DNA of 64,000 nt. Source: Zerene cesonia (taxonomy: Eukaryota; Arthropoda; Insecta; Lepidoptera; Pieridae). Made by a program: the position numbers and the translations under genes. Position 1 is the stretch's first letter. Each line of letters begins with the position of its first letter. This document shows, in pieces, positions 25,401-40,400 of the stretch. Under the pieces are notes generated by a model. That model searched no databases. It worked only from the letters and a program-made list of their open reading frames with translations, and had not been told where the DNA came from. The stretch is from NCBI RefSeq assembly GCF_012273895.1, contig NC_052116.1, positions 5,828,001-5,892,000 of the forward strand. Reading direction: 5' to 3'.

Positions 25401-28400
25401 TATTAGTAAAGAATTATGTTATCTGTGGTTTGAGTGACCCTTTTACACATATTAATAGATGATTCCATAAAAGCAAAAGCAATATTGTGTATTGTGCGCA
25501 TACAACAATGTTTTTGCATTTCTATTCGCGCATTCTTGTCCATTACACTTTCATGTGGAAATATTCTAAACTCCGACATATAACCAACAAATCTATAACT
25601 ATTTAATCAGTAAAGTGACGTTGAGGCTATGCTTATAGTTTGAACGTGGCTGAATGGAATCAATAACTAGCGTTCCGTCCCGGCTTCACGTGTAGTACGT
25701 TTTTTCTTTCCACAAGAATCTTCTATGTGCCTTAACAAAAACGTTCAGAAAATTTATTCCGAATTAATTGAGTCATGCTTGAGTTTTACTCTTAGCAACA
25801 CATTAGGCGATTTGTTTTATACTTATATATTTAACTCATTGTGAATAAAGGTAGCCGTTCATAAAAATTAGATCTTGACATAGTTCCTCGAGCTTATCCA
25901 ATGAATTATAATTAAACGAAACGAAAAGAACGTAAATCCAGAAATGATATAAAATATTTTATAAAAAATAATAACTATTTGTATGTATCTGTTCCACCCG
26001 ATTAATTATTAATGACAAGGTACAATAACGGGTACCAACACACATGCCACTTATTGTTTTAAAAACCCAACAATAGCTAATACACAACCAAAAAATTCAC
26101 TAACAATACACCAATTACAGAACAATAACCGACGAAACTGAAAATGGAACACAAACAGATTTATTCGAAGACATTAATGAACTGCTGAAGGACAAGTGAC
26201 TTAAAGTTTCCGCCCGCCTTACCCGCAAGTGAAGCTTATTAACGCTTTAAACCCTTTCACTACAAAAGGCCCGACTACAGTCTACGGGGATAATTAAATC
26301 GTCCCAAATATTTTGTAAAAGGAGAGGAATTATAAACGCTATAAGATAGCTCTTTGGTAAACCTTTCCCGAACATAAAGCAATTTGTAATTTCAATGAAT
26401 AGATTTTATTAGAGATTAGATTTCTATTTATTTCCACGAACTTCATCGCGAAGTAATTATTCTAAAATATCTGGCTCAGTAATTCGTCCTACTCATATTT
26501 TAACTAAATCGAATATTAATATCTATTTGCTAATGGTTTCATATATATTTTGAAAATGTTTTTTAATACATGTTATCTTTACTTTATTTATTAGCTCATT
26601 CAACCTAAAATCCGACAGTACCTACAGCTATAAGTTCCACATAGCAATTGAAGAAACAAAATTTCACAAATGGAATACAAAAAAAAAACTCACAAAATGC
26701 CTTCGCGATCGCCACATTGGAAATAACCCCCACAAGTGGGACCACCAGTAGACCAGTGCCGAGTTGTGAGAACATCTCGCCAGCACTCACAGTCGTGTTG
26801 CCAATCGTCGAGTGGAAAGGTGGCACTTGGGGTTTTGGTAAACCTGGTGTTATGTTTCCTGTAAATGTATTATTTGAGTTATTTTCGAAATTTGTTTAGG
26901 TATTAGTGAGACACAAAATAGTATTGTCGCCACATTAGATAACTTCCATGCATGGGACCAACAGACCATACAAGATACAATGGTATAATATAGCATCTAA
27001 ATTTACTTGCTGTTATAAAAATTTGAATGTATTAAAAAGAATGTTATATTTGTATTGTTTTGGCATAATTGCTTGCTCTATTCGAGGTGGTACCAACGCG
27101 AGAAAACCCACCAAAGTGAAGTATAGCTTCGTACCTACGCTTCACGAGAAAAATTGTGTATTACGTTTTGTGGAAAATCCTAAGAATTATCTACTCCGAC
27201 CTTAACCCAATATAAAATATGTCAGCTTTTGTATATATTTCTGTTGGTCGAGCTACGATTTGGCTTGAATAGGCAATCTCACGCTGGGACGATTACCAAC
27301 TCTCTACAAATGAGGGTCGTGAAATAATCATTTTAAACGCTAATGTGTTTGACTGATGTCGGGAAATGAAATTACTTTACATCAAATTTTTATATATTTC
27401 ATGTGATATAATATAATTTTATAAATGTTAAACATATCCTGTAGATAATGTTAACGTGTAATGTTTTAATTTGTAAAAATTCCAAATTTCAAATTGATGT
27501 TTTAATAAATACGAAAATAATTGATGCAAAAAGTGTTTTATATTTTTGCTTTGAATTTATTTATGCGGCCTGTCCCGAGGCGAAAACCGCACTTCTAGTT
27601 TAATATCTCCCCTGAGAGTTGCTGTAATTCAGAAGCTGTCGTAAAATGTGTTTGATTTTACGTCCAGAGATGGATAAACTTAAAACATCGATTCTATCAA
27701 ATATCATGATTTCAGGGACGAAAATAAAACAAACATTTTTATAGTAATATAAAAAGAAATTGCAAAAATGAAACGATAACGTAGGATGGTTTGCAAAAGA
27801 TACGTTCAAGATCTAGATCAAAATAAAATATAACAGTGAGTATTGAAGTAAATGTTATTTTTAAAGTAATTAATGACTATGAAAAAGTCTCATTATTGTT
27901 TTAGTAAAAAACATTTACCTACCTACTTTTTACCCTGATACGTATTGTATACATTAGAATCCATTAACTGTACAGTAAATTTGTGAATTCAATGACGTTT
28001 TAAATTAGAAATAGATAAAAATAAAAGTGTTTATGTATAATCATCTAATTTATGATTTACGCAAACATAATTGCAAGACATAAATTGCCCAAGGAGTCAC
28101 AATAGGGCCGTGCTATTGTTGACGAATTGTTGCTTCCGCTATTGCATCACGTAATGCGGTCTATTATAATTGACTTCGCTGGTTATTCGTATTACTTCAT
28201 TACATATTTGAACACTTGTACCAATACTGTAAAAGGTAATATAGATACTGTATATTCGTGACACCGTAACCTAAACATCAATGCAGGAACAAAAAAAAAC
28301 AAGTTCGTTTATGACGAATCTTTGATCATCTGTTTGCTTTGACCTCTGTTTTATTATTAAATTTTTCCTCACAGACCATTCTTTATTTCAATTCTATATT

Positions 28401-31400
28401 TGGTTTACATTACAAAGAGAACAGACTCAAAAACTATTCAACCAATTTAATAATTGTTTTTTAAATAATAATATACAACGTCGTAAAGTGTTTGCTCTCA
28501 AAATAACATAGTATACTTTCTTGTTAGCTCAAGCAATTACAAGAAAACGTTAATCGACAATCTTCTAGAAACACTAGAAATTATTACTCTACTTCAGCTA
28601 TCGGAATATTAACAGTAGGGTGAATCCTACTGTTAATGTTTGTAACGTCATAAATTTTACAACAATACTAGCAGACCCCGGAAAACTCTTTTCTGCCTTA
28701 CTTTTCTCATTTAGGGGTATGAAAAATAGATGTTGGCGGATTCCTACCTACCCGATATACAAACAAATTTTATGAGAATCGGTCCAGCTGTTTCGGAGGA
28801 GTATGATTACTAACATTGTGACACGAAAAATTTATATACTGTAGCTTTGCGTATATGTACATATAATTTTTGTATTCCTGTTGCAAGTTAATATTTTAAA
28901 ATGTTAATGTATTAAAGATATTTTAGTACAACAAATCTTATGCTTACAAAAAATCCTTCTAATATCGTTTGAATATTTTTTTATTTAGCGCGTATCGATA
29001 AGTGTCGTATTTTTATATATTCATTTTCCAGTCGTCTACGTCATGTTTATAAGCATTGTCTTGAACAATACACTATAACTATTTCAGAGAATTATAGCGC
29101 ATACAATATTTTATGTAAGAAGTGCAATAATTTATCCGCGTATTATAAAACCGATTTAAGACAACGCCAGACATTTTTCCAAGCTGAGGCAAACGACATT
29201 ATAAACTATACGACTTTAATTTGTCACGCTATCACGTAGTGCACGTTTTGTAGTAAATATTTGAGGTCGTCGTTTATAAGTGCAATGTAAACAGCGTGGG
29301 TAAAATAATCTTGACATAATACATTCCGATCAATTAAAATATATATGCTATGTCTATTGTAAGTTTACTCAATATTGATTGAGGAGAAAAATAAGTGCAC
29401 GCATTTTGAAAATATTTGTTATGTTATGATATAAATTTTGTTGTATTAATGATACATTTTTATATATTCCTTAACACACGCTTTATCAATTATATATGTA
29501 TGACGATATTTGCAAAAAAGTCATTTCCATATTTCATAATATTTTTCCTTTAATGCAATTTTCTTAAATTGTTTTAGTTTTCTATATTTAGTTAAGGAAA
29601 ATTTATTGTAATCTCAGGGATGCATTATGGTATGTTAAGATCAAGTAAGTTATTCCTGAGAGACCAGCTTTCAATGGATTTGTATTAGCCCCAAATTGGC
29701 TGAAATTTGCCAACAGAGAGAGTTTGACCGAGTTAAAATCTAAAATCGTCCACAATAAGGCCTAAGCTAACAAATGGTCTTTGAATTCGAATGAAATATA
29801 AAATTCAATGAAAAGTGTGTTAATAAACTTCAACACATTTTATTCATTTGATATAAAGAGTGTATCTATTTCTTTTGAATTAAAATTAATATGATTTATC
29901 AATTATAGCATCATTTATTTAAACATTTAAAACACTACAGTGAACTCGGCCACGGTCAAACATAAAAAAATGCTTATAATATGAACATAATAATTAGATG
30001 CTTATACAATATATAGGGGCAAATTACAAGATTTAATGTACGTATGCATAATTTTAACATATCAACACCTTCAATTCTTTTAGTCAGATAATTTGGTGGA
30101 TTGGATGAGTTAAGATCGCTTTTAAAACAGTTAAACTAAGAGAATGTCCTATAAAAATCGTTTTTTTTTATTTACCAAATTAAATATATTGAAAAACTAA
30201 AAATATTACAAAGTTATTTGACATTGTAATATTATATAACGTCTGCATGAAGTAAAATATAGTAACCAAGCGATTCAATAACATTCATCGAGGAATATTG
30301 TAGAAAATACAAAGAGGAATTATGGTTGTTGAGCAAATCAATTCAATTTATTTACTAAGGATTACAACTAAATCTCAAGCTTTGGAATGGCTCCACAACA
30401 ATGTCAATTCGTTAGAGGAACCATCCCGAAATATAGAAAAACTCATCCACACGTTAATAACAAATAAATTTATTTTCTGTTCTATAAGGCCAACAAATGA
30501 AAAAATCTTTCCAGACATAATTCAAGAAGTAATTAAGCGTCATATTTCAAATAGCAATCCTAATATTATAAAAACAAAAGTTTGTTTGTTTCTTTGTCTT
30601 ACCATCCACACATCATAGTGACTATCTGCCAAATTTTAGCGCAATCGATCCAGTGGTTCGACCTGGGTGTTGATCTAGATTAGTAAGTCAGTCAGTTCTG
30701 CTTGCTTTTTATATGTTAATATTGCTTATCTCAAAAAATTTCCTTAGGTTTTTGATATCTCATATAATGAAGCACTCCTACATTAAATTTACATATTATA
30801 AAGTAGTTCTTACTCTTTGAATCTGTTACCTATATCTAATTCAAAAAAGTAGGCTCAAAATAAACGTTCGACGAATATAGCCGCATTATTATTACTATAT
30901 CGAACTCACCGGTTAAAATAAAAGGGTTGTTCCTGTCCTGGTGCAGGAAGAAAGCCAGCACCGACGCAATAACGACAACAACGGCGTTTCTAGAAACGCC
31001 CACGAACCAAAGGGTTCGCTTTACAATGACGCTATTCTTTCCTCCCTTCTCGTCTTTGATATGTATTTCCTTTAATGCCTGAAAATAACAGTATTTTTTT
31101 TAACTTTTTTAAATTCACTCTTAAGAAAATAGAAGTTATAATAGAGGGTAGAAGCTTATTGTTGAGAATTTATGAAATTATAAAAATTGTTACCTGAACT
31201 TACTACCTATTACTAGATTGCCAGTAATGACTAGTCTAAAGTTTTTGTTATTATGCGGCCTACATACTTCGCGATATTTAACCTAAATATAATACACGAA
31301 GAATTAAAATTAAAAATCCCGTTGAATAAGATATATTAATACGATTTCTCCATGTTTTATAATATAACATTTTCCCAATCTAGAGTTCAATCAAAACAAA

Positions 31401-34400
31401 TAAATATATTCTATCACAAAGTAATCACTTCAGGAATCCAATGTGTTTGAACATCATATTATAAACACTCCACAATACATCGACACAAAACTGATAAATT
31501 CCTAGACATAAAGTTATAACAAACACAATAGCAGATAGCATAAATACAATTTGTATGAAAGCTACTTTGCACTCCCCAGTCCCGGTACACTTTCAGAGCA
31601 TACAGTTCATTGTATAGTAATCTCTGACAGCTGTTCTATCTAGACGTGCACAATGTGTGCGAAGTAATTTATGATTCCATATTAGCGATGAGCGCTTCTA
31701 ATATGAATCTCTCTAGCTTGATTTATAATCCGATTTATGTATGACGATTAATTATTTATTTATTTACCTTTGATTTGTATACCAGATGAATAAAATCATT
31801 TAACAATTGAAGAAAACAAAGAACAGTGAAATAGAAGATAAAAATACTTTCGCATTTAACACTACCGTCAGATATCGCAACGCTTACATAACATGAATTA
31901 TACCACCTAAGTGATAACAAGAACAGCTCGGATATCATGTTATTTCAATCTATTTGATTCTTACAAATGGCAGTATAACTATGTTAAAAAAAAATAAAAG
32001 ATGTCAATTTCAATATGAGTAGGAAATCACACACTCGGTTGTCATTGATCTTCGAAATATATAGAAGTAAGTTATGAACAACTGAGCATTAGATTCGGAG
32101 TTATAATACTAAATTGGCTAAATACGTACATTCAATCATTGATTTAAATGCCAGAACTGGCCAAATTAAGCACATATTTTGCATTAATTAATAGCCAAGA
32201 ACGTGAACGTAGCAAATTCTAAACGTGCACCAATTATGACCCTAGCTTTTTATGCAAATCGTGGATGTTAAGGCGTCGAACTACTTTAATTATGTTAACA
32301 ATAATCACGTTATAATATAGAATGTTTGTTGTATGGCAATGCTACAATAATACGAAAGCTTCTAATATCGTAAACTAAACATTTTTATCTTTTATAAAAA
32401 TCGGACGATACGGCTTCATATCGCTGCAGCTAAAAACCACATTTATTGGGAGTATAGCGATCCCAGTATAGCTATATTAAATACGTGTTCAGGGAGCAAT
32501 AATGTAATAAGTTGTTTAACTAGTTGTTAAACTGCTGTAGTTGTTAAACGGAGACAATTATATTCCTGCAATCGTGACAATAATGGGGCTTGGTTAAGTC
32601 GATCGATTCTGTGCTCGAATGAAATTGTCTTCATATCCAGTCTGCGAATGTACGCAGTATTAGATTTTAGTGCCGAATTTAACGTTTCTGTACTCTAGTA
32701 AAAAGACAGTAAAATAACAGAGATATGCAAAGATCGTTGATAAAGAACGTATAAAAGATTATTTGATTTTCGTGAAAGATCTAGGAATGAATGTGCAGAA
32801 ATATTTAATCTAAAAGTATATTTATATTCCATTGTGAAAAAAATCAAAGTAAAACATGATTTTTACATAATTATTGATCACATTGTTTATATTAATTTTT
32901 ATCCAGATTCTTGTTTAGTCTCTAAAAAATACAGTATCAAAACGTTTCACACAGCGAGCGTGGTCTCGGACAAATACTTACAATAAGTTTCATATATTTT
33001 GACCAAACATTGAAATCCAAACCACAATATACACCTACCTTCATGCCCATCAACACAATGCAACAAGACAGGCCAAGTAGTGTATCTTGCATTCTCGTGT
33101 TGGAGATATTGTGGAAGACCCCTCGCCAAGTGGATATGAAAGTCTCGGCGTCGAACTTGAGCCCCAATAGGCCCTTTATCTGCGACGACGCGATCGTTAT
33201 GGCCGCGGCCGAAGTGAACCCAGATACAACCGGGGTTGATACAATTTCAACGAGAAATCCTATAATAGTTTTGTTTTGGGGAAAAACATGATTGTTAAAA
33301 CGTAATGTAATGCTAATTTATTTAGCTTTTTATTGGAGTTGTATTTCGTTGCTCTCATATTTTAGTACATATATTTTTTGCTCCAACAAAAAATAATCAG
33401 ACATCCTTAAAAAACATATGTTGAGTAGATAAGTTAAGATTTTAAATGATATCATTGTATCATATATCATATCTCAAATTAATTGGTGTAAGCTGCCTTA
33501 TCACACCTTTAAACGATAGAAACATAGTATATTAATTTACAATATAATTCAGTAATCAATGATCGATTATCATCAGGTGGCTCGTATTCTCGCTTATCTA
33601 CTATGCAATCAATCAAATCCCAAATCTCACGGTTGACACCACCATAAATAATCCTTGTAGATGGTTATGAACGTACATANNNNNNNNNNNNNNNNNNNNN
33701 NNNNNNNNNNNNNNNNNNNNNNNNNNNNNNNNNNNNNNNNNNNNNNNNNNNNNNNNNNNNNNNNNNNNNNNNNNNNNNNNNNNNNNNNNNNNNNNNNNNN
33801 NNNNNNNNNNNNNNNNNNNNNNNNNNNNNNNNNNNNNNNNNNNNNNNNNNNNNNNNNNNNNNNNNNNNNNNNNNNNNNNNNNNNNNNNNNNNNNNNNNNN
33901 NNNNNNNNNNNNNNNNNNNNNNNNNNNNNNNNNNNNNNNNNNNNNNNNNNNNNNNNNNNNNNNNNNNNNNNNNNNNNNNNNNNNNNNNNNNNNNNNNNNN
34001 NNNNNNNNNNNNNNNNNNNNNNNNNNNNNNNNNNNNNNNNNNNNNNNNNNNNNNNNNNNNNNNNNNNNNNNNNNNNNNNNNNNNNNNNNNNNNNNNNNNN
34101 NNNNNNNNNNNNNNNNNNNNNNNNNNNNNNNNNNNNNNNNNNNNNNNNNNNNNNNNNNNNNNNNNNNNNNNNNNNNNNNNNNNNNNNNNNNNNNNNNNNN
34201 NNNNNNNNNNNNNNNNNNNNNNNNNNNNNNNNNNNNNNNNNNNNNNNNNNNNNNNNNNNNNNNNNNNNNNNNNNNNNNNNNNNNNNNNNNNNNNNNNNNN
34301 NNNNNNNNNNNNNNNNNNNNNNNNNNNNNNNNNNNNNNNNNNNNNNNNNNNNNNNNNNNNNNNNNNNNNNNNNNNNNNNNNNNNNNNNNNNNNNNNNNNN

Positions 34401-37400
34401 NNNNNNNNNNNNNNNNNNNNNNNNNNNNNNNNNNNNNNNNNNNNNNNNNNNNNNNNNNNNNNNNNNNNNNNNNNNNNNNNNNNNNNNNNNNNNNNNNNNN
34501 NNNNNNNNNNNNNNNNNNNNNNNNNNNNNNNNNNNNNNNNNNNNNNNNNNNNNNNNNNNNNNNNNNNNNNNNNNNNNNNNNNNNNNNNNNNNNNNNNNNN
34601 NNNNNNNNNNNNNNNNNNNNNNNNNNNNNNNNNNNNNNNNNNNNNNNNNNNNNNNNNNNNNNNNNNNNNNNNNNNNNNNAGTAATAAATGTTATTTGCAG
34701 TTAACAATTTTCTTTTTTCTTTATTACAATATTTATGGCAAGACTAGGTATAGTGTCTTAAGAATTCCGACAAAAAAGTACCTACATGAAGACTGCACAG
34801 GATAAACAAAACAACGTAAATAATGATATAAAACAACAACTTAAGTTTCGTCACGTAAAGAATTATATTTAGATGTTTAATAAATAGTATATTTCTTAAA
34901 GAATAAAGATAGATATAATATTCATAACCTGTTTAAAAGACCATAATAAGAATACTACTTTGGATCTTTCAGATTCCCTTTGCCTATTATTTAGCAAAGA
35001 AAAATTCTTAAGACGCTCCTTAAGTCACAACTTCAAAAGTGCTTTTGATTTGCAGCGGGTCAGTAATTTAATTTCTAATTAGTTTGCCACTGACTCGGCC
35101 GTTCCAATTACTGACGTTGTTTTATAAAGATTTTTATTAAAGTTTTAAATAATTATATTTGTTAAGTATTCAATTAGCGGAGCAATATCGAAACTGAAAC
35201 TTATGGTGGGAATTACGCTAGAAGTCTGATATAAATGAATCAATGAAAAACGTGTTTCTTTTATTATCTTGGATGAAATATTTATTGAGGCAACATTTAT
35301 TTATCTCTCATATGAGAGATTAGGGGTTTTACAATTTACACCGAATGTTACACTTCATAAAGACAATAAATTAGGCAACTTTATCCATACCTGAACTAAG
35401 TTGAATGGCACCTGTAATATAGATCACTAGTAAAATATATCCATCTTATATCATAATTAATTAAAAATTCCATCAAATTAAAATGATTGCTATTTCGATC
35501 TTCATTTATATTGCTAGATTTAATTTTAACAGGACAGGAAATAATATAGTTTTCAACATAGTTTGTCAATTACAATATTTTTTTAATCGTTTTATTTAAA
35601 GTACCTTCTAGAAAAACAATAGCAGTCTAACACGTAAAGCGCTGGATTATTAGAATTAGCGGTTGTCAGTGTACAACGCAAAATACATTGAAATCTCCTT
35701 AATTACGGTACAAATGTAATCAGGTATCAACGCGATATTCCCGACGTAAATCGTCGTCTCATTAGATTATTCGTGCTGGATCGAACCTAATCCCGTCGGA
35801 GCGGGCGTGATATCGCATAACCGTCACTGATATTCCCACCGAATTAATGTATTTTGATATCTTTTTCACAGATTTATGCTTCTTTTGGCAATAGAATTAG
35901 ATGATAATTTTTGGGACGGCCATGTTTAATGATCGATCAATATAATCACAACTATCTTCTTTATGTCATGAAATGTAACGTATATTAATATTTGACGTTT
36001 AAAAACAGATAAGTCGTATTGCGCGAATGTATCAACATGCGAGCATGAGCGAACTTTTAACAAAAAGGTCATCGACGACGTTGTGTACCACTACAAAATC
36101 TAAAATTAGACCAAATGACAATAATATCCTATCAAACACTAGAATTGGTTGATAACCCGCAGAGTTATCGAGTATCAAATAAAAAAAAAAAAAATACAGT
36201 TGAATTGAGAACCTTCTGTTTTCGAGTCGAAAAATAGCCCATAACTCGTTGTGGTCACGAAAATAGATCCATATGGCGAAATTCATTCTAACTACCAATT
36301 CATTTAGTATAGCAGACAATGAAAGGTCCATAATTTTATTAATACAATAAACTGTTAAATTCCTAACTGTCATATTTCGAAGCATTGGCATGCTAATGTA
36401 TCCGCAAAAGCATAAAAATAATTTTCCTCTATTATACGAGTATTTAAATGCAGAACACTCGCTGCGTGTCATTCTTACAAAGTGGACAGCTACATTCACT
36501 TTAAAAGCCGTTAACGCAATATTAACGTCACTTGCGATCGGACAATAAATTCTATAAAGAACATTACGTGTATTGTCTCACCCCTTCCTGTAGCTTCACT
36601 GTCCATGGACCGTGTGCCATATAAGTCCGTATTTCAAGCTTCAAATAAATTATTCATTATTATGGACCCGTGCACTCTCTTTAATCGTTTTCCCCGACGT
36701 TGTCTCTGATTTATTTTTCGTGTGTAGCGAAAACTTTTCATGTGTTTACACTTGCTTAGTATTAATGTTTATTATTTGGGCAAAAAAATTAAAATACATT
36801 CGCAAAAAATTATGTATTTGAGTACCTTAGATATGTTTTGTTTTCGCTTATAACGATAAGTATTTAAATCGCTACATAGCTCTGCAATCGTCGTAATATT
36901 ATACTAAAAGGATTAATTGCGCTTTTTAACCAAATACAATGATGATTATTTCTTCATTCGAAATCGTAGCGAGAATATAGCTAGCTTCATTTAATACGAG
37001 GAAATTGAGACATGGGGAATGAAGAACGATTTGTTAAATAATTTGAAGCTCGAGTGATGTTTAAATTATCGTTTGATGTTCTTCATTATAAACTGATGTA
37101 TACAGCGCGAAGGACAAAGTGTATTTATCTGGCGGTTTAAGGAAGTAACTCTATTTGCGAGTGAACTTTGAATTTGGCTTCAATCGAACGGGATTCTAAC
37201 ATCGCACGATCGGATCGAGCCCAATCATAGAGCTTTGTTCGTTTTTCACAATTCAATACAGTTTGAGGTTTTCCCACAGCCGACGCTTGCATAGGCATGA
37301 GATTGAAATAAGTTATGCTTGTTTGTTCTTTGCGAACTTTCATCTGGCTTTCGATTGAAATGCTTTAAGGTTGTTTAAGCATTTGGATATNNNNNNNNNN

Positions 37401-40400
37401 NNNNNNNNNNNNNNNNNNNNNNNNNNNNNNNNNNNNNNNNNNNNNNNNNNNNNNNNNNNNNNNNNNNNNNNNNNNNNNNNNNNNNNNNNNNNNNNNNNNN
37501 NNNNNNNNNNNNNNNNNNNNNNNNNNNNNNNNNNNNNNNNNNNNNNNNNNNNNNNNNNNNNNNNNNNNNNNNNNNNNNNNNNNNNNNNNNNNNNNNNNNN
37601 NNNNNNNNNNNNNNNNNNNNNNNNNNNNNNNNNNNNNNNNNNNNNNNNNNNNNNNNNNNNNNNNNNNNNNNNNNNNNNNNNNNNNNNNNNNNNNNNNNNN
37701 NNNNNNNNNNNNNNNNNNNNNNNNNNNNNNNNNNNNNNNNNNNNNNNNNNNNNNNNNNNNNNNNNNNNNNNNNNNNNNNNNNNNNNNNNNNNNNNNNNNN
37801 NNNNNNNNNNNNNNNNNNNNNNNNNNNNNNNNNNNNNNNNNNNNNNNNNNNNNNNNNNNNNNNNNNNNNNNNNNNNNNNNNNNNNNNNNNNNNNNNNNNN
37901 NNNNNNNNNNNNNNNNNNNNNNNNNNNNNNNNNNNNNNNNNNNNNNNNNNNNNNNNNNNNNNNNNNNNNNNNNNNNNNNNNNNNNNNNNNNNNNNNNNNN
38001 NNNNNNNNNNNNNNNNNNNNNNNNNNNNNNNNNNNNNNNNNNNNNNNNNNNNNNNNNNNNNNNNNNNNNNNNNNNNNNNNNNNNNNNNNNNNNNNNNNNN
38101 NNNNNNNNNNNNNNNNNNNNNNNNNNNNNNNNNNNNNNNNNNNNNNNNNNNNNNNNNNNNNNNNNNNNNNNNNNNNNNNNNNNNNNNNNNNNNNNNNNNN
38201 NNNNNNNNNNNNNNNNNNNNNNNNNNNNNNNNNNNNNNNNNNNNNNNNNNNNNNNNNNNNNNNNNNNNNNNNNNNNNNNNNNNNNNNNNNNNNNNNNNNN
38301 NNNNNNNNNNNNNNNNNNNNNNNNNNNNNNNNNNNNNNNNNNNNNNNNNNNNNNNNNNNNNNNNNNNNNNNNNNNNNNNNNNNNNNNNNNACATACCAAG
38401 TTGTGAGATTCCAGCGATGAATTGAACGATACCGCCAATAAAACATAGGAGTACGGCGAAATCTGGATTAGTTCCATTCGTATAAGTAAACGTTAGTAGA
38501 GAAAGTAATGCAGTGGGACCTATGTTTACTTGCGGTATCGTGCCCATAAATCCGTACACAAACGCACCAGCGAACGAAGCGTATAAGCCATACTGAAATA
38601 ATTATAAAATATCATTCTCATATTTATCGTGTGAAAAAATAAAATACAAAAAAATTCTGGAAATAATATCTTGGCATTTGAGAAGATCGACTTCCGAGCA
38701 ATACGTCGATAACTAGTTTTATATATTGAAGAGTTCCTTATTTGTATACAGGGGTGAATATCTGATTTCGTCTGAAATTTTCTAATTTCAATGGCACACC
38801 ATTTTTAGTCCTATTATTATATATTCGAAAATAATAAAATATAGGTGAATGTATGTATAGATGTTTGTTACCCTTTCACACAAAATGAACGTTGAATTTA
38901 TCGTATCTGTCTGGCCGTAGCTAAGCCTAACGTACTAATATTTTCAGTAAATCAAACCATACTTTGTGAGCAACTTCCAACCGTGAATCATGTTATTTTG
39001 TCTAAAATAATGGCAGGAGTTTTTAAAGTTTTTTAATCTCTACTACCATAGACTACTTCATACTAAAGCCTTAAGACTGGCAAGTCTTCCTTAAAACTAC
39101 GTGATTACCCTGCTTTAACTGTAAGTCTCGTTATCTGTATCTTTACACTACTAATAAATTTTAGTTTTGATTTGGCTTAAAGCCTACTCAAGTGGTCACT
39201 ATGTTCAAGGAGGAAATTTAATTTAAGTAAACAAACAAATAATCTAAATATTTTTAAAATGAAATAAACGTCAAGTTCTTATATCCACATTAATGTATAT
39301 ATGTATTATTGTATATATTTCAGGATATGTATATAATATCCTGAAAATTAAATTAAAAGTAGCTCTGTCTTTTGGTATATTTTTCATGCCTTATGCATTA
39401 AATAGATTGGGATGAAATTTGTTACGTAAATTATATATATTTTTCAAAAATCTGTCTTTTTGCTCAAGCAATAATAATCTGACAGCACACAATTAATAGC
39501 CAGCATAGCATTTTTGGTAAAAAAAGAATAAGTGACAAGTGATTCAATAAAAATAGTTATATATAAGTTTACTTAAACAAAATAAAATTAAGCTCCTTAG
39601 CAGAATCATATCCCAATTTTTTTATCGAAAAAATCCGAAAAAATTAGAAAAGCACATTACTGTATTCTAAATTGTCGGTATTTAACATTTTGTTGTAGCA
39701 TACATCGCAGCGTGTAAACACAAAAGAGGTATAAAAAAATTACTAACCTTTAAAACTACATACATAGTTGAATGTTTCTAAATATAGGAAGGCCTGCTTA
39801 GCAGGAGAATTTAGCAAAATTAGACGAATCAACAGACCACATTAGAGGACGCTCTAAAGACCTTGGATTTTTGACCTTTGATGTTATTTATAAATAAAAA
39901 ATGAAAACTGTTATTTTTATTCTTGGCAATACTAGTTTTTCGAATGAATTTTAAGAAATAAAATAACAAAAATAGCAATATAATTTATGCTTTGTATTGT
40001 TACCTCAAGAAAACGGAACGAGACAGAACTGCATTTTAGAGCTTTATATTAGGAAAATAAACACTCTCAGTTAACTAACTCCACATCATTTCACTTTTAA
40101 ATTCAATTGTAATTCGAATACAAAACAAAATTAAAATTGCAAAAACAGTTTACTACCTAAATTCAAAATCTGCTTCGAATTCTAATTTTCACCCACATGT
40201 TGTTGTGAGTTTAGTAAATAGGTACCTTGTAAAGACATTTAACTTGCCATCAATATTGTCTTCTTTATTGATTTTATGACAATAGGACGATTACAATATC
40301 ATTCGTAGCGCAATAGGTGAAATTACCTATTGTTTACTCACAGGTATACCTATAATACCTACGTGGTACATCGTAGAAATTGCGAATATTTTAAGCTTAT

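Noticed and set aside
33010..33291. 93-codon plus-strand frame
   Set aside because: Antisense shadow of SLC26 exon 3.
35750..35830. B-box-like GGTTCGATCC on the minus strand
   Set aside because: No matching A box, acceptor stem or terminator, so not a tRNA or SINE I can support.
36032..36499. 155-codon minus-strand frame, the longest without N
   Set aside because: It lies in SLC26 intron 2, crosses a poly-A run (giving a Phe run) and has a hydrophobic, Cys-rich translation with no domain. Most likely chance.
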